This document shows positions 1 through 8,306 of a DNA stretch of 64,000 nucleotides, one piece after another. How positions within the stretch are numbered: the first letter of the stretch is position 1; every line of letters begins with the position of its first letter. The position numbers were made by a program, and so were the translations under genes. Origin of the DNA: an uncultured Bryobacteraceae bacterium (GTDB taxonomy: Bacteria > Acidobacteriota > Terriglobia > Bryobacterales > Bryobacteraceae); the NCBI GenBank assembly GCA_937924525.1, contig CALDSU010000007.1:186001-250000 (forward strand), read 5' to 3'. A model generated the notes under the pieces. It was not told where the DNA came from. It was given only the letters and a program-made list of their open reading frames with translations, and made no database searches.

Positions 1-845
1 TGGAGGCGGCGGGCCTGGGCGGGATCGGTGGAGGCCAGGGCGCGCATGAGGGCATAAAGCGCCTGGCGGTTGGCGGGGTCGCGTTCGACGGCGCGCTGAA
101 GCTGGACGATGCCATCGTCGCGGCGGCCTGCATCCAAGAGGGCCTTCCCGTACTTAAAGAGGGTGTCGGAGTCCTGGGCTCCGGCGGTGACCGCGCGGCC
201 GTAAGCCGCGGCCGCGTCCTGGGGCTTTCCGGCGAGCGATTCGAGCAGGCCGAGTTGCCGCAGCGCGACGATATCGTCGGGTTTGAGCGCGAGCGCCTTC
301 CGGTGAGCGGCGCGGGCATCGTCCAGGCGGCGCAGTTCGAGCAGCGCGCGGCCAAGCTGCCGCCAAGCCTCGAAAAGCTTGGGATCCAGTTCGGCAGCCT
401 GACGGAATTTTTCGGCGGCGGGCAGCAGCTGAGAGGCGTCGGCGAGGGCCACGCCGGTGTTCAAGCGTGCGACGGCGGAGGATGGGGACAAGCGTTCCAC
501 GCGTTCGAACAGGGGGACCGCTTCCGCGGCGCGCTTTTGCCGGACGAGCGTCATGCCCAGCGCGGTGAGCACGGGAGGGCGGTCCGGTTGGTGGACGAGG
601 ACCTGGCGCAGTTCAGTTTCGGCGTCGGAGAAGCGATTCAGGTTGATGAGGGCGAGGGCGAGTTGGTAGCGGACCGAAGGAGAATCGGGAGTTTTCGCCA
701 GGTAGGCGCGAAAGGCGTCGGCGGCGCCCTGCCAGTCGCGTTCACGCAGGCGCTGCTGCGCGAGCGTAACGAGGGAATCGGGCGCCGGCTGAACAGGTTG
801 GCTGGACGCAGAATAGCAGACGGCGAGCCCCCAGGCTGACACCAT
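1..845 (-). CDS. TPR-repeat protein, 3' end cut by window edge
   Basis: The reverse strand is open from an ATG at 845 to the window edge, so only the N-terminal ~281 residues are visible. The first ~20 residues are hydrophobic and look like a signal peptide. The rest is a run of helical 34-residue units with TPR-type spacing (A at position 8, G/A at 20, P at 32), for example around RYQLALALINLNR and FKYGKALLDAGRR. It starts 41 bp after the stop of the TonB receptor on the same strand, so the two are probably cotranscribed. The second TonB receptor (29208) is also followed by a TPR gene. An upstream CTG in the same frame could lengthen the signal sequence. The TPR call is firm; the role (scaffold, or partner of the receptor) is inferred. 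Confidence 0.8.
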   Translation of the reverse strand, partial: MVSAWGLAVCYSASSQPVQPAPDSLVTLAQQRLRERDWQGAADAFRAYLAKTPDSPSVRYQLALALINLNRFSDAETELRQVLVHQPDRPPVLTALGMTLVRQKRAAEAVPLFERVERLSPSSAVARLNTGVALADASQLLPAAEKFRQAAELDPKLFEAWRQLGRALLELRRLDDARAAHRKALALKPDDIVALRQLGLLESLAGKPQDAAAAYGRAVTAGAQDSDTLFKYGKALLDAGRRDDGIVQLQRAVERDPANRQALYALMRALASTDPAQARRL

Positions 846-886
846 CAGCCTACAGGCCAGGAAGGGTCGCCGTCTGCCAGGTGGGA

Positions 887-3800
887 TCAGAAAAGGATCT
901 TACCTCCCAATTGCAACTGCCTGGGCGGGACTTGCAAGCCGGTGACCAGTCCAAAATTGGGACTGGCGAGGTTGGCAATCGGAGCGGCGAACATGGGCGT
1001 GTTCAAGGCGTTGAAAGCCTCCAGGCGCAGTTCCATTCTCAGGTTATCGCCGCGGAGATTGAAGCGGCGGAACAGAGAGAGGTCGAAGCGGCGGACCCAA
1101 TCCGGGTAGAGGGAGTTCCGGCCCAGGTTACCGAAGGTATAGGGAGCCGGTTCCCGGAAAGCGGTGGTGTTGATCCAGCGTTCGGGCCTGGGGTTGGAAA
1201 GCCGGTGGTCGCCGACGAGGTTGGCGCGGATGTAGGTGCCGCTGTTGAAGATATTGGCGATATCGCCGGGCACGGTGACATGGTAGGGAATGCCAGTGCG
1301 AATGTTGACCAGGCCATTGACCTGCCAGCCGCCGAGGAGATGGTCAACGGGGGAATTGGTCATCATGCGCTTGCCCCGTCCGAAGGGAAGATCATAGTTC
1401 CAACTGACGACCAGGTTATGGGGGACGTTAAAGGCGGAGACGCTCCGGTCGGCGTTGAGGTTGTATTCGTTCTGGATGGAACAGGCTTCGGCGCCGAAGA
1501 AGCCGGAGCAAGCCAGGTCGATAGACTTAGCCCAGGTGTAGGCGAGGGTGCTGGCGAAACCGTTCCGGAAGCTCCGCTTGAGGGACACTTGCATACTGTG
1601 ATAGTTGCTGCGACCGATGGACTTTTCGAAGAAGGTCGGACGCATGTAGGGGAAGCGCATTCGCTGGCGGGGGTCTCCCGGGCCGGGAGTAACCGCGGTA
1701 TTGAAGCGGCCTCCGAGAGAAAGGTCGCGGCTGCCGGAGCCGACGTAGTTGACTTCGAGGACCGTGGCCACGGCGATTTCGTGTTGAATGCCGAAGTTCC
1801 ATTGCATGGAATAGGCCTGTTCGAAGTTGGGGTCGACAAACCACCATTCCTGGTTGAATGGGGTGGGCGCGGGCAGTCCGGTCGCGCCGAGGGACGGATC
1901 CTGGGCGGTAACGCCGGGGAACGGGCGGGCGGGGGTGGGATCGTTCAGGCTGCCCAGGCGCGTCACCGAAACATCGGGCCAGGTTCCTCCGATGCCGCGC
2001 ATGCTTTGATAGATGCCGGCCCAGTTGTCGTAAAACATGCCGGCGGAGACGCGCAACGCGGTTTTATCGGTCAGCCGGTACGCGAAACCGAGGCGAGGCC
2101 CAAACATGGCGCCACGACCGGGAAACAGGACGCCGCCGTCGACGGAGCGAACGAATTGGGGGAGGCGACCGTCGGGAATGCAGGGGGCCGATCGGGTAGG
2201 GCTGCACGGCGGCGGGGTCTTCAAAATGACATATTCGCCGGTGTCGGTATTTGCGTTGCCGGTAAAGATGTTTTGGTCGGCCTCGGTTCCGTACTGTGGC
2301 ACCCAGGCGTGATCGAAACGCAGCCCCATATTTATCGTGAGGCGTTGGCTGACCTTCCAGGTGTCCTGGACAAACAAACCGAGGTTCCCGCCGAAGCGCA
2401 GGGTTTCGATAATATTGCGCCGCGTGGAGAAGTTGGGGACATTGAGCAGCATGGAGGCAACCGCGTCGCCGGTGGTAGCGGAGCGGGCTAAGTCGGCGGT
2501 CTCGCGGCGGGTGAAGTCGACGCCGTGGGAAGCCTGCTGGCGGCGCATGGTCGCCTTCATAAATTCACCGCCGAACTTTAAAGTGTGGGCGCCGCGAATG
2601 TGCGCGTAATTGCCGCGCCACTGCCAATTGTCGGCAGGGCGGTTGGGAGCGACGATGGGAGTTCCGCTGAAATAGTCGGCGACGTTAAAACCGGAGATGA
2701 TGTTCCCCATTCGATACTGGATGAGCTCGGGGCCCAAACCGACGCGCTGGGCTAAGTCCTGGGGAATGTCTTGAAAGCGGGTCTCGGTCGGGATGTCGCT
2801 GATGGACTTGCCAAACTGAAGTTGAAAGGTCGACGTCGGGCTGACGATGTGGACCCAACTGGCGGCCAGGTTGTAAGAGTCCTGCTGGTTCTGCGTGATC
2901 AGGTTGTGACGAGCGCCAGGACCCGTGTCACTTTGCGATAAGTCGTTGTAACGGAACCAGGCGGTGTCGCGGGCGCTGAACTGGTGGTCGACGCGGACTT
3001 GCCACTCCTCCTGGTTGAGGCGGCGGGCGGCGGCGTTCATGACGTTAAACCGAGCCTGATCGGTGACGCCGGGTAGCGGGAGTTTGGTGCCCTTGAGGTA
3101 ATCAACCATACGGCGGTCGATCCGGCTCGCCGGGATGAGATTGCCAGCAAAAGGGTTGCGTTGGAACAGCCCGGAGGCAGCGTCGAAGCGGGTAGTCAGG
3201 GGATCGAAGATCTGCCCGCCCAGGACCTCGCGCCCGCTGAAGTCTCCATTGAGCATCGCCTCCGACGGGACGTTGTAGTAAGCACGGGCAGGGCTGCGGA
3301 ACCGGAAGCCCTGATAGGCCCCGAAAAAGAATGTCCGGTTGCGAACGACGGGGCCGCCTAACGTGCCCCCGAATTGGTGCTGTTTGAATGGTTGAACCGT
3401 GGCCTGATTAAACTGGCGGGCGTTGAAAGCGTCGTTTTTGCCGAAGTAGAATCCCGATCCGTGGAAGGAGTTGGTGCCGGATTTCGTGGCGACGTTCACG
3501 GTCCCCCCGGAGCCCATGCCGAACTCGGCGGAATCGTTGTGGGATTGAACCTTGAACTCCTGGATGGCGTCAATGATCGGGGGCACCGCCCAGGCATTGC
3601 CAAATGTCTCGAAGTTGGCCACGCCGTCCAACAGGTAGACGTTGGTGCGGTTGTTCTGTCCGTTGACCGAGGGATTGGTGCCCTCCCCGATGCCGCGGGT
3701 GTAAGTCAACGACTGACTGCCGGGGGGCAGCACGGTGACCACCCCGGGCTGAAGCATCATTAACTGCGTAAAGTTACGACCGTTGAGAGGGAGGTCGACG

Positions 3801-4234
3801 ACCTGCTTTTCTTCAATTACTTGTCCAAGTTCGGCTGATGCGCTCTGCACCTGGACACCGGCCGCCGCGACACTGATGGTCTCCACGACCGCGCCAACGT
3901 CCAGCACAAAATCCAGGGTGGCGGTTTGATTGACCGAGAGGGTGAAGCTATCCATCTGCTTCCGCGAGAATCCGTCAGCGCTGGCCGTTAGGGAGTAACT
4001 GCCAATCGGCACATTCTGGAAGCGATAGTTGCCGGCGAGGTTGGTCTCGGTGTTCGATCGGACTCCGGTTTGCAGGTTAATCAGCGTCAGCCGGGCTCCT
4101 GGGATCACGGACCCTTGCGGATCCGACACCGTGCCGACCAGCGTGGCGGTGGACACCTGTGCCACCATTGGTTGGGAGATAGCCAGCAAAGCTACTGCCA
4201 ACGCGATAGAAAGCGCCCCTAAGGTTCTCCTCAT
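887..4234 (-). CDS. Oar-like TonB-dependent receptor with carboxypeptidase-regulatory domain
   Basis: The product has 1115 residues. A signal peptide (~1-25, ending at a VAQ-type site) is followed by a carboxypeptidase-regulatory-like beta domain (~28-110, starting TLVGTVSDPQG), a plug region with the characteristic PLNGRNFTQL and GGTVNVATKSG motifs (~150-250), and a very long beta-barrel that ends in an outer-membrane-type terminal phenylalanine. The start is an ATG preceded by a strong purine-rich RBS (GGAGAAGG). This is the acidobacterial Oar/RagA-like family, usually assigned to outer-membrane uptake of oligosaccharides or peptides; the substrate here is unknown. A 13-bp perfect palindrome lies 25 bp upstream of the start. 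A TPR gene follows 41 bp after the stop. Confidence 0.93.
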   Translation of the reverse strand: MRRTLGALSIALAVALLAISQPMVAQVSTATLVGTVSDPQGSVIPGARLTLINLQTGVRSNTETNLAGNYRFQNVPIGSYSLTASADGFSRKQMDSFTLSVNQTATLDFVLDVGAVVETISVAAAGVQVQSASAELGQVIEEKQVVDLPLNGRNFTQLMMLQPGVVTVLPPGSQSLTYTRGIGEGTNPSVNGQNNRTNVYLLDGVANFETFGNAWAVPPIIDAIQEFKVQSHNDSAEFGMGSGGTVNVATKSGTNSFHGSGFYFGKNDAFNARQFNQATVQPFKQHQFGGTLGGPVVRNRTFFFGAYQGFRFRSPARAYYNVPSEAMLNGDFSGREVLGGQIFDPLTTRFDAASGLFQRNPFAGNLIPASRIDRRMVDYLKGTKLPLPGVTDQARFNVMNAAARRLNQEEWQVRVDHQFSARDTAWFRYNDLSQSDTGPGARHNLITQNQQDSYNLAASWVHIVSPTSTFQLQFGKSISDIPTETRFQDIPQDLAQRVGLGPELIQYRMGNIISGFNVADYFSGTPIVAPNRPADNWQWRGNYAHIRGAHTLKFGGEFMKATMRRQQASHGVDFTRRETADLARSATTGDAVASMLLNVPNFSTRRNIIETLRFGGNLGLFVQDTWKVSQRLTINMGLRFDHAWVPQYGTEADQNIFTGNANTDTGEYVILKTPPPCSPTRSAPCIPDGRLPQFVRSVDGGVLFPGRGAMFGPRLGFAYRLTDKTALRVSAGMFYDNWAGIYQSMRGIGGTWPDVSVTRLGSLNDPTPARPFPGVTAQDPSLGATGLPAPTPFNQEWWFVDPNFEQAYSMQWNFGIQHEIAVATVLEVNYVGSGSRDLSLGGRFNTAVTPGPGDPRQRMRFPYMRPTFFEKSIGRSNYHSMQVSLKRSFRNGFASTLAYTWAKSIDLACSGFFGAEACSIQNEYNLNADRSVSAFNVPHNLVVSWNYDLPFGRGKRMMTNSPVDHLLGGWQVNGLVNIRTGIPYHVTVPGDIANIFNSGTYIRANLVGDHRLSNPRPERWINTTAFREPAPYTFGNLGRNSLYPDWVRRFDLSLFRRFNLRGDNLRMELRLEAFNALNTPMFAAPIANLASPNFGLVTGLQVPPRQLQLGGKILF

Positions 4235-4541
4235 TTCCTTCTCCTTCTAACTCTAAGAAATTCTGAGAATTGCCGAACGATCGGAGCAGCCATTAGAGCC
4301 GGGCGTACGCTCCACCGACCCACCAACTCATCAATGGGAAGTGTTTTATCACAGGTAGGGTGCGGGATTCAAGAAGAATCTTCACCTTCTCGAAGAAAGT
4401 TGGGGATCCGGCAGCCGCCCGAGGGTGTGATGCGGGGCGGGTTCGTGGTTTCGAAGGCTCGAAATCCGTACGAATCACCCTTTGACCACAAGCAAGTGTT
4501 TGTTTTCCCCGGCGCCTGCGGTGCTATTTTGGTGCGGGGAG
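4235..4541. promoter_or_regulatory. Intergenic region upstream of TonB receptor, with 13-bp palindrome
   Basis: This is a 307-bp gap between the cytochrome/monooxygenase gene and the receptor gene, both on the minus strand. It holds the receptor RBS and, at 4259-4271, the perfect palindrome AATTCTGAGAATT centred on G. At that distance from the start codon it could be an operator or a leader-RNA element. No convincing -35/-10 pair was found and no gene is seen. Confidence 0.35.
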
Positions 4542-5843
4542 TCATGGTTCGGGAGGACGATAAAATCCGCCGCCCACCGCGCGCATGAACTTTCCCCACA
4601 GAGCCTGGGTCAGTTCGGGGATGTCGGTCTCGCGTACCGGGATGACTTGCAGGTGCAAACCGGCCATCTCGTCGGCCGAACCGGGTCCCCAGACAACTCG
4701 CCGCGGCGGTCGGTGAGGGTTGCGGATGTTCGCGGCGGAGTTGTCGTAGAAGAACTCCATGACCAGCCTGGTGTCCGCCGGCAGAACCAGGGGTGTGACG
4801 TAGCGGTATTGGTCCTGCTGATCGAAGTTCCACTCGGGGATGCGGATCAGCCAGCGACGTTTGCCGCTCGGCAGCACGGCGTAGCCGCGCATTTCGCGGC
4901 AGAGGTAATGCGCGTGCGGAATGACCCCGGCCACCTCGACCGGTACGGGCAGCGTGAAGGAGTCTGTGACGCGGTAGCGGGTCGCGCCCGGAGGGATATC
5001 AATTTCCCGGGAGCCCAGCGCGATGTCGAACAACCGCCGGCGCGGCGGCGCGGCGGCGAAATAGAGGCCCACCGTGGACTGCTCGGTCTCCGGCTTGCCA
5101 CTGGGATGGAAATGCAGTTGGACTACCAGGTCGGCATGCTGCCGGACCCGCACGGCGACGCCCGCGGGCTGCACGACGGGGTTCGATCCCGGAGTCCAAC
5201 CGCCCAGCGCGCCGCCAGGCAGAAATCCGGGCGCGCCAAAGCAGGGATAGCCCGGGCCAGGCGACTCGGCATCGCGCTGGCGCGCGGCCCGCGAATGGTC
5301 CGTGAAAAGGAGCGCGTGATGGACGACGCGGCGATTCCCGGGGCGGAACTCGAATGCGCGGACGTAACGGTCGCCCGGCAGGTCCAGCGGCAGGACAAAG
5401 CAGCGATACTCATCCGGACCTTCGGCCGCGATCGCGTACGCTTCGGGCATCCGCACCTCAAGGTCCGGTTTGCCCAGGCGCCAGTCATCGGGATCCTCGG
5501 GCGGCGCGGGCAGCTCGGCCAGGTTGCCCGGCGGCGCTCCGGCGGCGGCCCACCGCGCCAGCGTGCGGATTTCCGCGGCGGACAACCGGCGCTCCCCTTC
5601 GAAGGGCCCGCCGAATCCCTCCGCCGGCAGCCACGGCGGCATCCGTCGCAACGCGCTGATCTCAGCGATCTGGCGCGCGCGCCTGGCGGCGTCGGCGTAA
5701 GTCGCCAGCGCAAACGGCGCCACCTCGCCGGGCTGGTGGCAGGAGACGCAGTGGCGATGCAGGATGGGCGCCACATCCCGCGAGAACGTCACCTGCGCGC
5801 CCGCAGGGAGCGCCAGCAAACACAACCAGCGCCACACGCCCAC
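4542..5843 (-). CDS. Cytochrome c / copper type II monooxygenase-like fusion
   Basis: The 433-residue product starts at a GTG. The first ~16 residues form a short signal peptide. Residues 32-36 are CVSCH, a CxxCH heme c site in the context of the small Planctomycete-type cytochrome domain (SRDVAPIL...). The rest resembles the two-domain PHM/dopamine beta-hydroxylase fold: a VVHHALLF segment (paired histidines as at the CuM-type or CuH-type site), LHFHPSG (His-x-His) and HAHYLCREM further on. The gene starts 18 bp after the stop of the phosphoesterase gene and is probably the third gene of that operon. Heme delivery and copper site are inferred from motifs; the hydroxylated substrate is unknown. 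It should be periplasmic. Confidence 0.75.
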   Translation of the reverse strand: MGVWRWLCLLALPAGAQVTFSRDVAPILHRHCVSCHQPGEVAPFALATYADAARRARQIAEISALRRMPPWLPAEGFGGPFEGERRLSAAEIRTLARWAAAGAPPGNLAELPAPPEDPDDWRLGKPDLEVRMPEAYAIAAEGPDEYRCFVLPLDLPGDRYVRAFEFRPGNRRVVHHALLFTDHSRAARQRDAESPGPGYPCFGAPGFLPGGALGGWTPGSNPVVQPAGVAVRVRQHADLVVQLHFHPSGKPETEQSTVGLYFAAAPPRRRLFDIALGSREIDIPPGATRYRVTDSFTLPVPVEVAGVIPHAHYLCREMRGYAVLPSGKRRWLIRIPEWNFDQQDQYRYVTPLVLPADTRLVMEFFYDNSAANIRNPHRPPRRVVWGPGSADEMAGLHLQVIPVRETDIPELTQALWGKFMRAVGGGFYRPPEP

Positions 5844-5861
5844 GTCTTGATTATCCCAGGC

Positions 5862-8306
5862 TTACTCCTCGCCGCCGGGTCCGGTCGCGGGATTGAACCA
5901 ACTGCGCATGGGCGGAGGCGGCGGCTCCCCTTTGATCGCGCGCCAGAGAATGTCGTTCAACTCGTGGTCGTCGATCTCGTCCGCCTCGCTGAAGTCCAGC
6001 CGGGCGGAGCGCGCCGCCAGCGGACCGCCTTCCGGATTCCGCTCCGTTCGCGAGGCTTTCGGCATCACCGCCTGGTACGGCCGGAAGTCCGGCTTCGCCG
6101 TGAACGCCGAGGCCATCGGGCGGGCGCCGGCATCGAAGTGCGTCAGCGGCGGAAGCCCGAGAATCAGCTCCATAGTGCGGAGCACGGACGCCGTGTTGTA
6201 CATCGTGCTGTCCACGACGCGGCGCCTGGCGTACGGCGAGGCGACGAACGCCAGCGACCGGTGCGAATCCACATGATCCGGACCGGACTGCGCGTCGTCT
6301 TCCAGCACGAAAATGGCGGTCTGTTTCCAGAAGCGGCTGCGGCTGACGGCCTCGACAAGCTGGCCGAGCGCCAGATCGTTGTCGGCGAACAGCGCCCGCG
6401 GGCTAAGCGCGCCCGCCCGCATGCCCGCGGTATGGTCGTTGCCGAGCCGCATCAGCGTCAGGTCGGGAAATTCGCCGCTCTTTTCCGACGCCGCCAGGTC
6501 CTCCAGGAACACTTTCATGCGTTCGACATCGGGATAATTCACATCGAACCCGCGAAAACGCGGGTTGGTGGCTTTCCACAGCTCCGCGCTCTCGGCGGCG
6601 TCGGCGTGCGCTCCGTCGGCGTCCGGCTGGGGGAGCAGCCGCGTATACCACCCGTAATTGCGCACGCGCAGACCCGCTTCGAAAGCGCGAGTCCACAGGT
6701 ACCCGCCCGCGGGCCGCGCCGCGTCCTGCGTCGCATCGGCGGGCGGGCGGCCCCAATACAAGCTGAACTGTTTGCTGCGGCCTCCGTAGGAATTCGGCCA
6801 GAGCTTTTGCGTGAAGTCGGGCGCGATGGCCGCCGCCGACCAGTTGTGGCCGTCGGCGCTCACGTCGCCGTTGGCGTAAAAGTTGTCGAAGAGAACGAAC
6901 TCGCGCGCCAGCTTGCGGTGGTTGGGCGACGCTTCCTCGCCGAACAGCACTAGCGAGGGATCGCCGTTGCCTTCCGGCAGGTCGCCGAATACCTGGTCGT
7001 AGGTGCGATTCTCCTTCACGACGTAGAGGACATGCCGGAGGGGAGAGGGATCTCCCACGCGGGCCGGAACAGGATTGCCCCTGGGCGTCTCGGCGCGGTC
7101 CAGAAGCTGGTCGCGATACGGGGAATTGTCGAGCACCGTCCTCGTGTAACTCCCAAGCTGCGCGTCGTCGAAGGGATCGATCAGCGCCAGCGTGCCGGTT
7201 TGCAAGTTGGCGACATACTCGTGGGCCGACCTTTGTTTTCGGTTGTCCTGCGGCCCGCCGGGATTCGGCCAGGAGCGCAGTCCCTTGCCGTTGAGCACCG
7301 CCAGCAGGCCGCCGGGCGTCCGTTTGACTTCTGTGGGATACCAGCCCGTGGGGACAAAGCCGAGGATGCGGCTGCGGCCCGGCGCCGAGATGTCGGCGAC
7401 GGCCAGCGCGTTGGCGTCGGAGCAAACGACGTAGAGGCGTTTTTCATCCTCCGCGGCGGCGAGCGCGCTGGGTGTCATGCCCACCGGCTGCCGGGGCGTG
7501 AGCGAAACGTTCAGTTGCTCCTGGATCCGCAATTCCCCGCCGCCGCGCACCTCCAGGGAGAAAACGGAGTTCGTATGCGCTGCCGCCACAAAGATGCGCT
7601 CGCCCACCGCCAGCAAGTCAGTGGTGTGGGGCCCGACGCGGAGCCGCTGCCGCACCGTGCCGCTGGCGGGATCGTGCCGCCACACCTCGCCATCGGTCCA
7701 ACTGGTCACCAGCAGGTCCGCGCCGTGGAACAGCAGGCGGTACGGAATCCGGCCGGTGGGGAACGAGCGCTGCCAGCGTCCCTCGGGAAAGCTGAACACC
7801 TCCACCGCGTTCCCGGTCAGGTTGGCCGCCAGCACTTCCTTACCGCCGGGCGCGACCGCCACATCGCCCAAAAAGCCCCGCCCGGAGCCGAGGCGCGGCC
7901 AGGAGCGGACCAGGCGCAAATGGCGGCCCGTGAACTCCAACTCATGCACGCGGTCGGTGACGCCGCCGCCCACCAGCACGCGTTCTCCAGCCAAGGCCAG
8001 CCCCAGGAACGCGTCGTCGACCGTGACCCGCGCCAGTTCGTCGCCGGCGGGAAGCGCGTGCAAGCTCACGGTGGGCTTCCGCCACCCGGCCTGAAGAACC
8101 AGCAACCGGTCCTCGCCCACGGTTCGCGCCGCCAGCGGCAACGTCTCCAAGGGAATCTGTTTGCCCGCCGCGCGGATCTTCCAGCCGCTGCTCAGCCGGA
8201 ACCCGCCGCCGGCGAGCGGACCCACCCGCTCCGGCGCCGCGGAGCGCTGCCAGGCGATGGCGCCCAGCACCATGCCAACTCCCAGCAGTCCAACCACCCG
8301 CTTCAT
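5862..8306 (-). CDS. YncE-like beta-propeller fused to phosphoesterase (alkaline-phosphatase/PLC-like)
   Basis: The product has 814 residues from the ATG at 8306, which overlaps the preceding stop as ATGA; this is why I chose this start over much longer in-frame extensions. The N-terminus is a membrane/signal segment (VVGLLGVGMVLGAIAW). Residues ~40-400 are repeated beta-propeller blades of the YncE/surface-layer type (LYVVCSDANALAVADIS and similar). The C-terminal half (~440-790) is a phosphoesterase domain with VVKENRTYDQVFGDLPEG, DGHNWSAAA and VLEDDAQSGPDHVDSHRS, as in acid phosphatase/phospholipase C-like families. Such bifunctional YncE/alkaline-phosphatase proteins are known. It is probably secreted and acts on phosphoesters; the substrate is not known. 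Confidence 0.85.
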   Translation of the reverse strand: MKRVVGLLGVGMVLGAIAWQRSAAPERVGPLAGGGFRLSSGWKIRAAGKQIPLETLPLAARTVGEDRLLVLQAGWRKPTVSLHALPAGDELARVTVDDAFLGLALAGERVLVGGGVTDRVHELEFTGRHLRLVRSWPRLGSGRGFLGDVAVAPGGKEVLAANLTGNAVEVFSFPEGRWQRSFPTGRIPYRLLFHGADLLVTSWTDGEVWRHDPASGTVRQRLRVGPHTTDLLAVGERIFVAAAHTNSVFSLEVRGGGELRIQEQLNVSLTPRQPVGMTPSALAAAEDEKRLYVVCSDANALAVADISAPGRSRILGFVPTGWYPTEVKRTPGGLLAVLNGKGLRSWPNPGGPQDNRKQRSAHEYVANLQTGTLALIDPFDDAQLGSYTRTVLDNSPYRDQLLDRAETPRGNPVPARVGDPSPLRHVLYVVKENRTYDQVFGDLPEGNGDPSLVLFGEEASPNHRKLAREFVLFDNFYANGDVSADGHNWSAAAIAPDFTQKLWPNSYGGRSKQFSLYWGRPPADATQDAARPAGGYLWTRAFEAGLRVRNYGWYTRLLPQPDADGAHADAAESAELWKATNPRFRGFDVNYPDVERMKVFLEDLAASEKSGEFPDLTLMRLGNDHTAGMRAGALSPRALFADNDLALGQLVEAVSRSRFWKQTAIFVLEDDAQSGPDHVDSHRSLAFVASPYARRRVVDSTMYNTASVLRTMELILGLPPLTHFDAGARPMASAFTAKPDFRPYQAVMPKASRTERNPEGGPLAARSARLDFSEADEIDDHELNDILWRAIKGEPPPPPMRSWFNPATGPGGEE

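Noticed and set aside
4482-6953. Long plus-strand open frame (823 codons) opposite the cytochrome/phosphoesterase genes
   Set aside because: It is rich in Arg, Gly and Pro with no motifs, and is the antisense reading of two well-supported genes in GC-rich DNA. The same holds for long antisense frames at 881-2491, 52072-54006 and 54983-57145.
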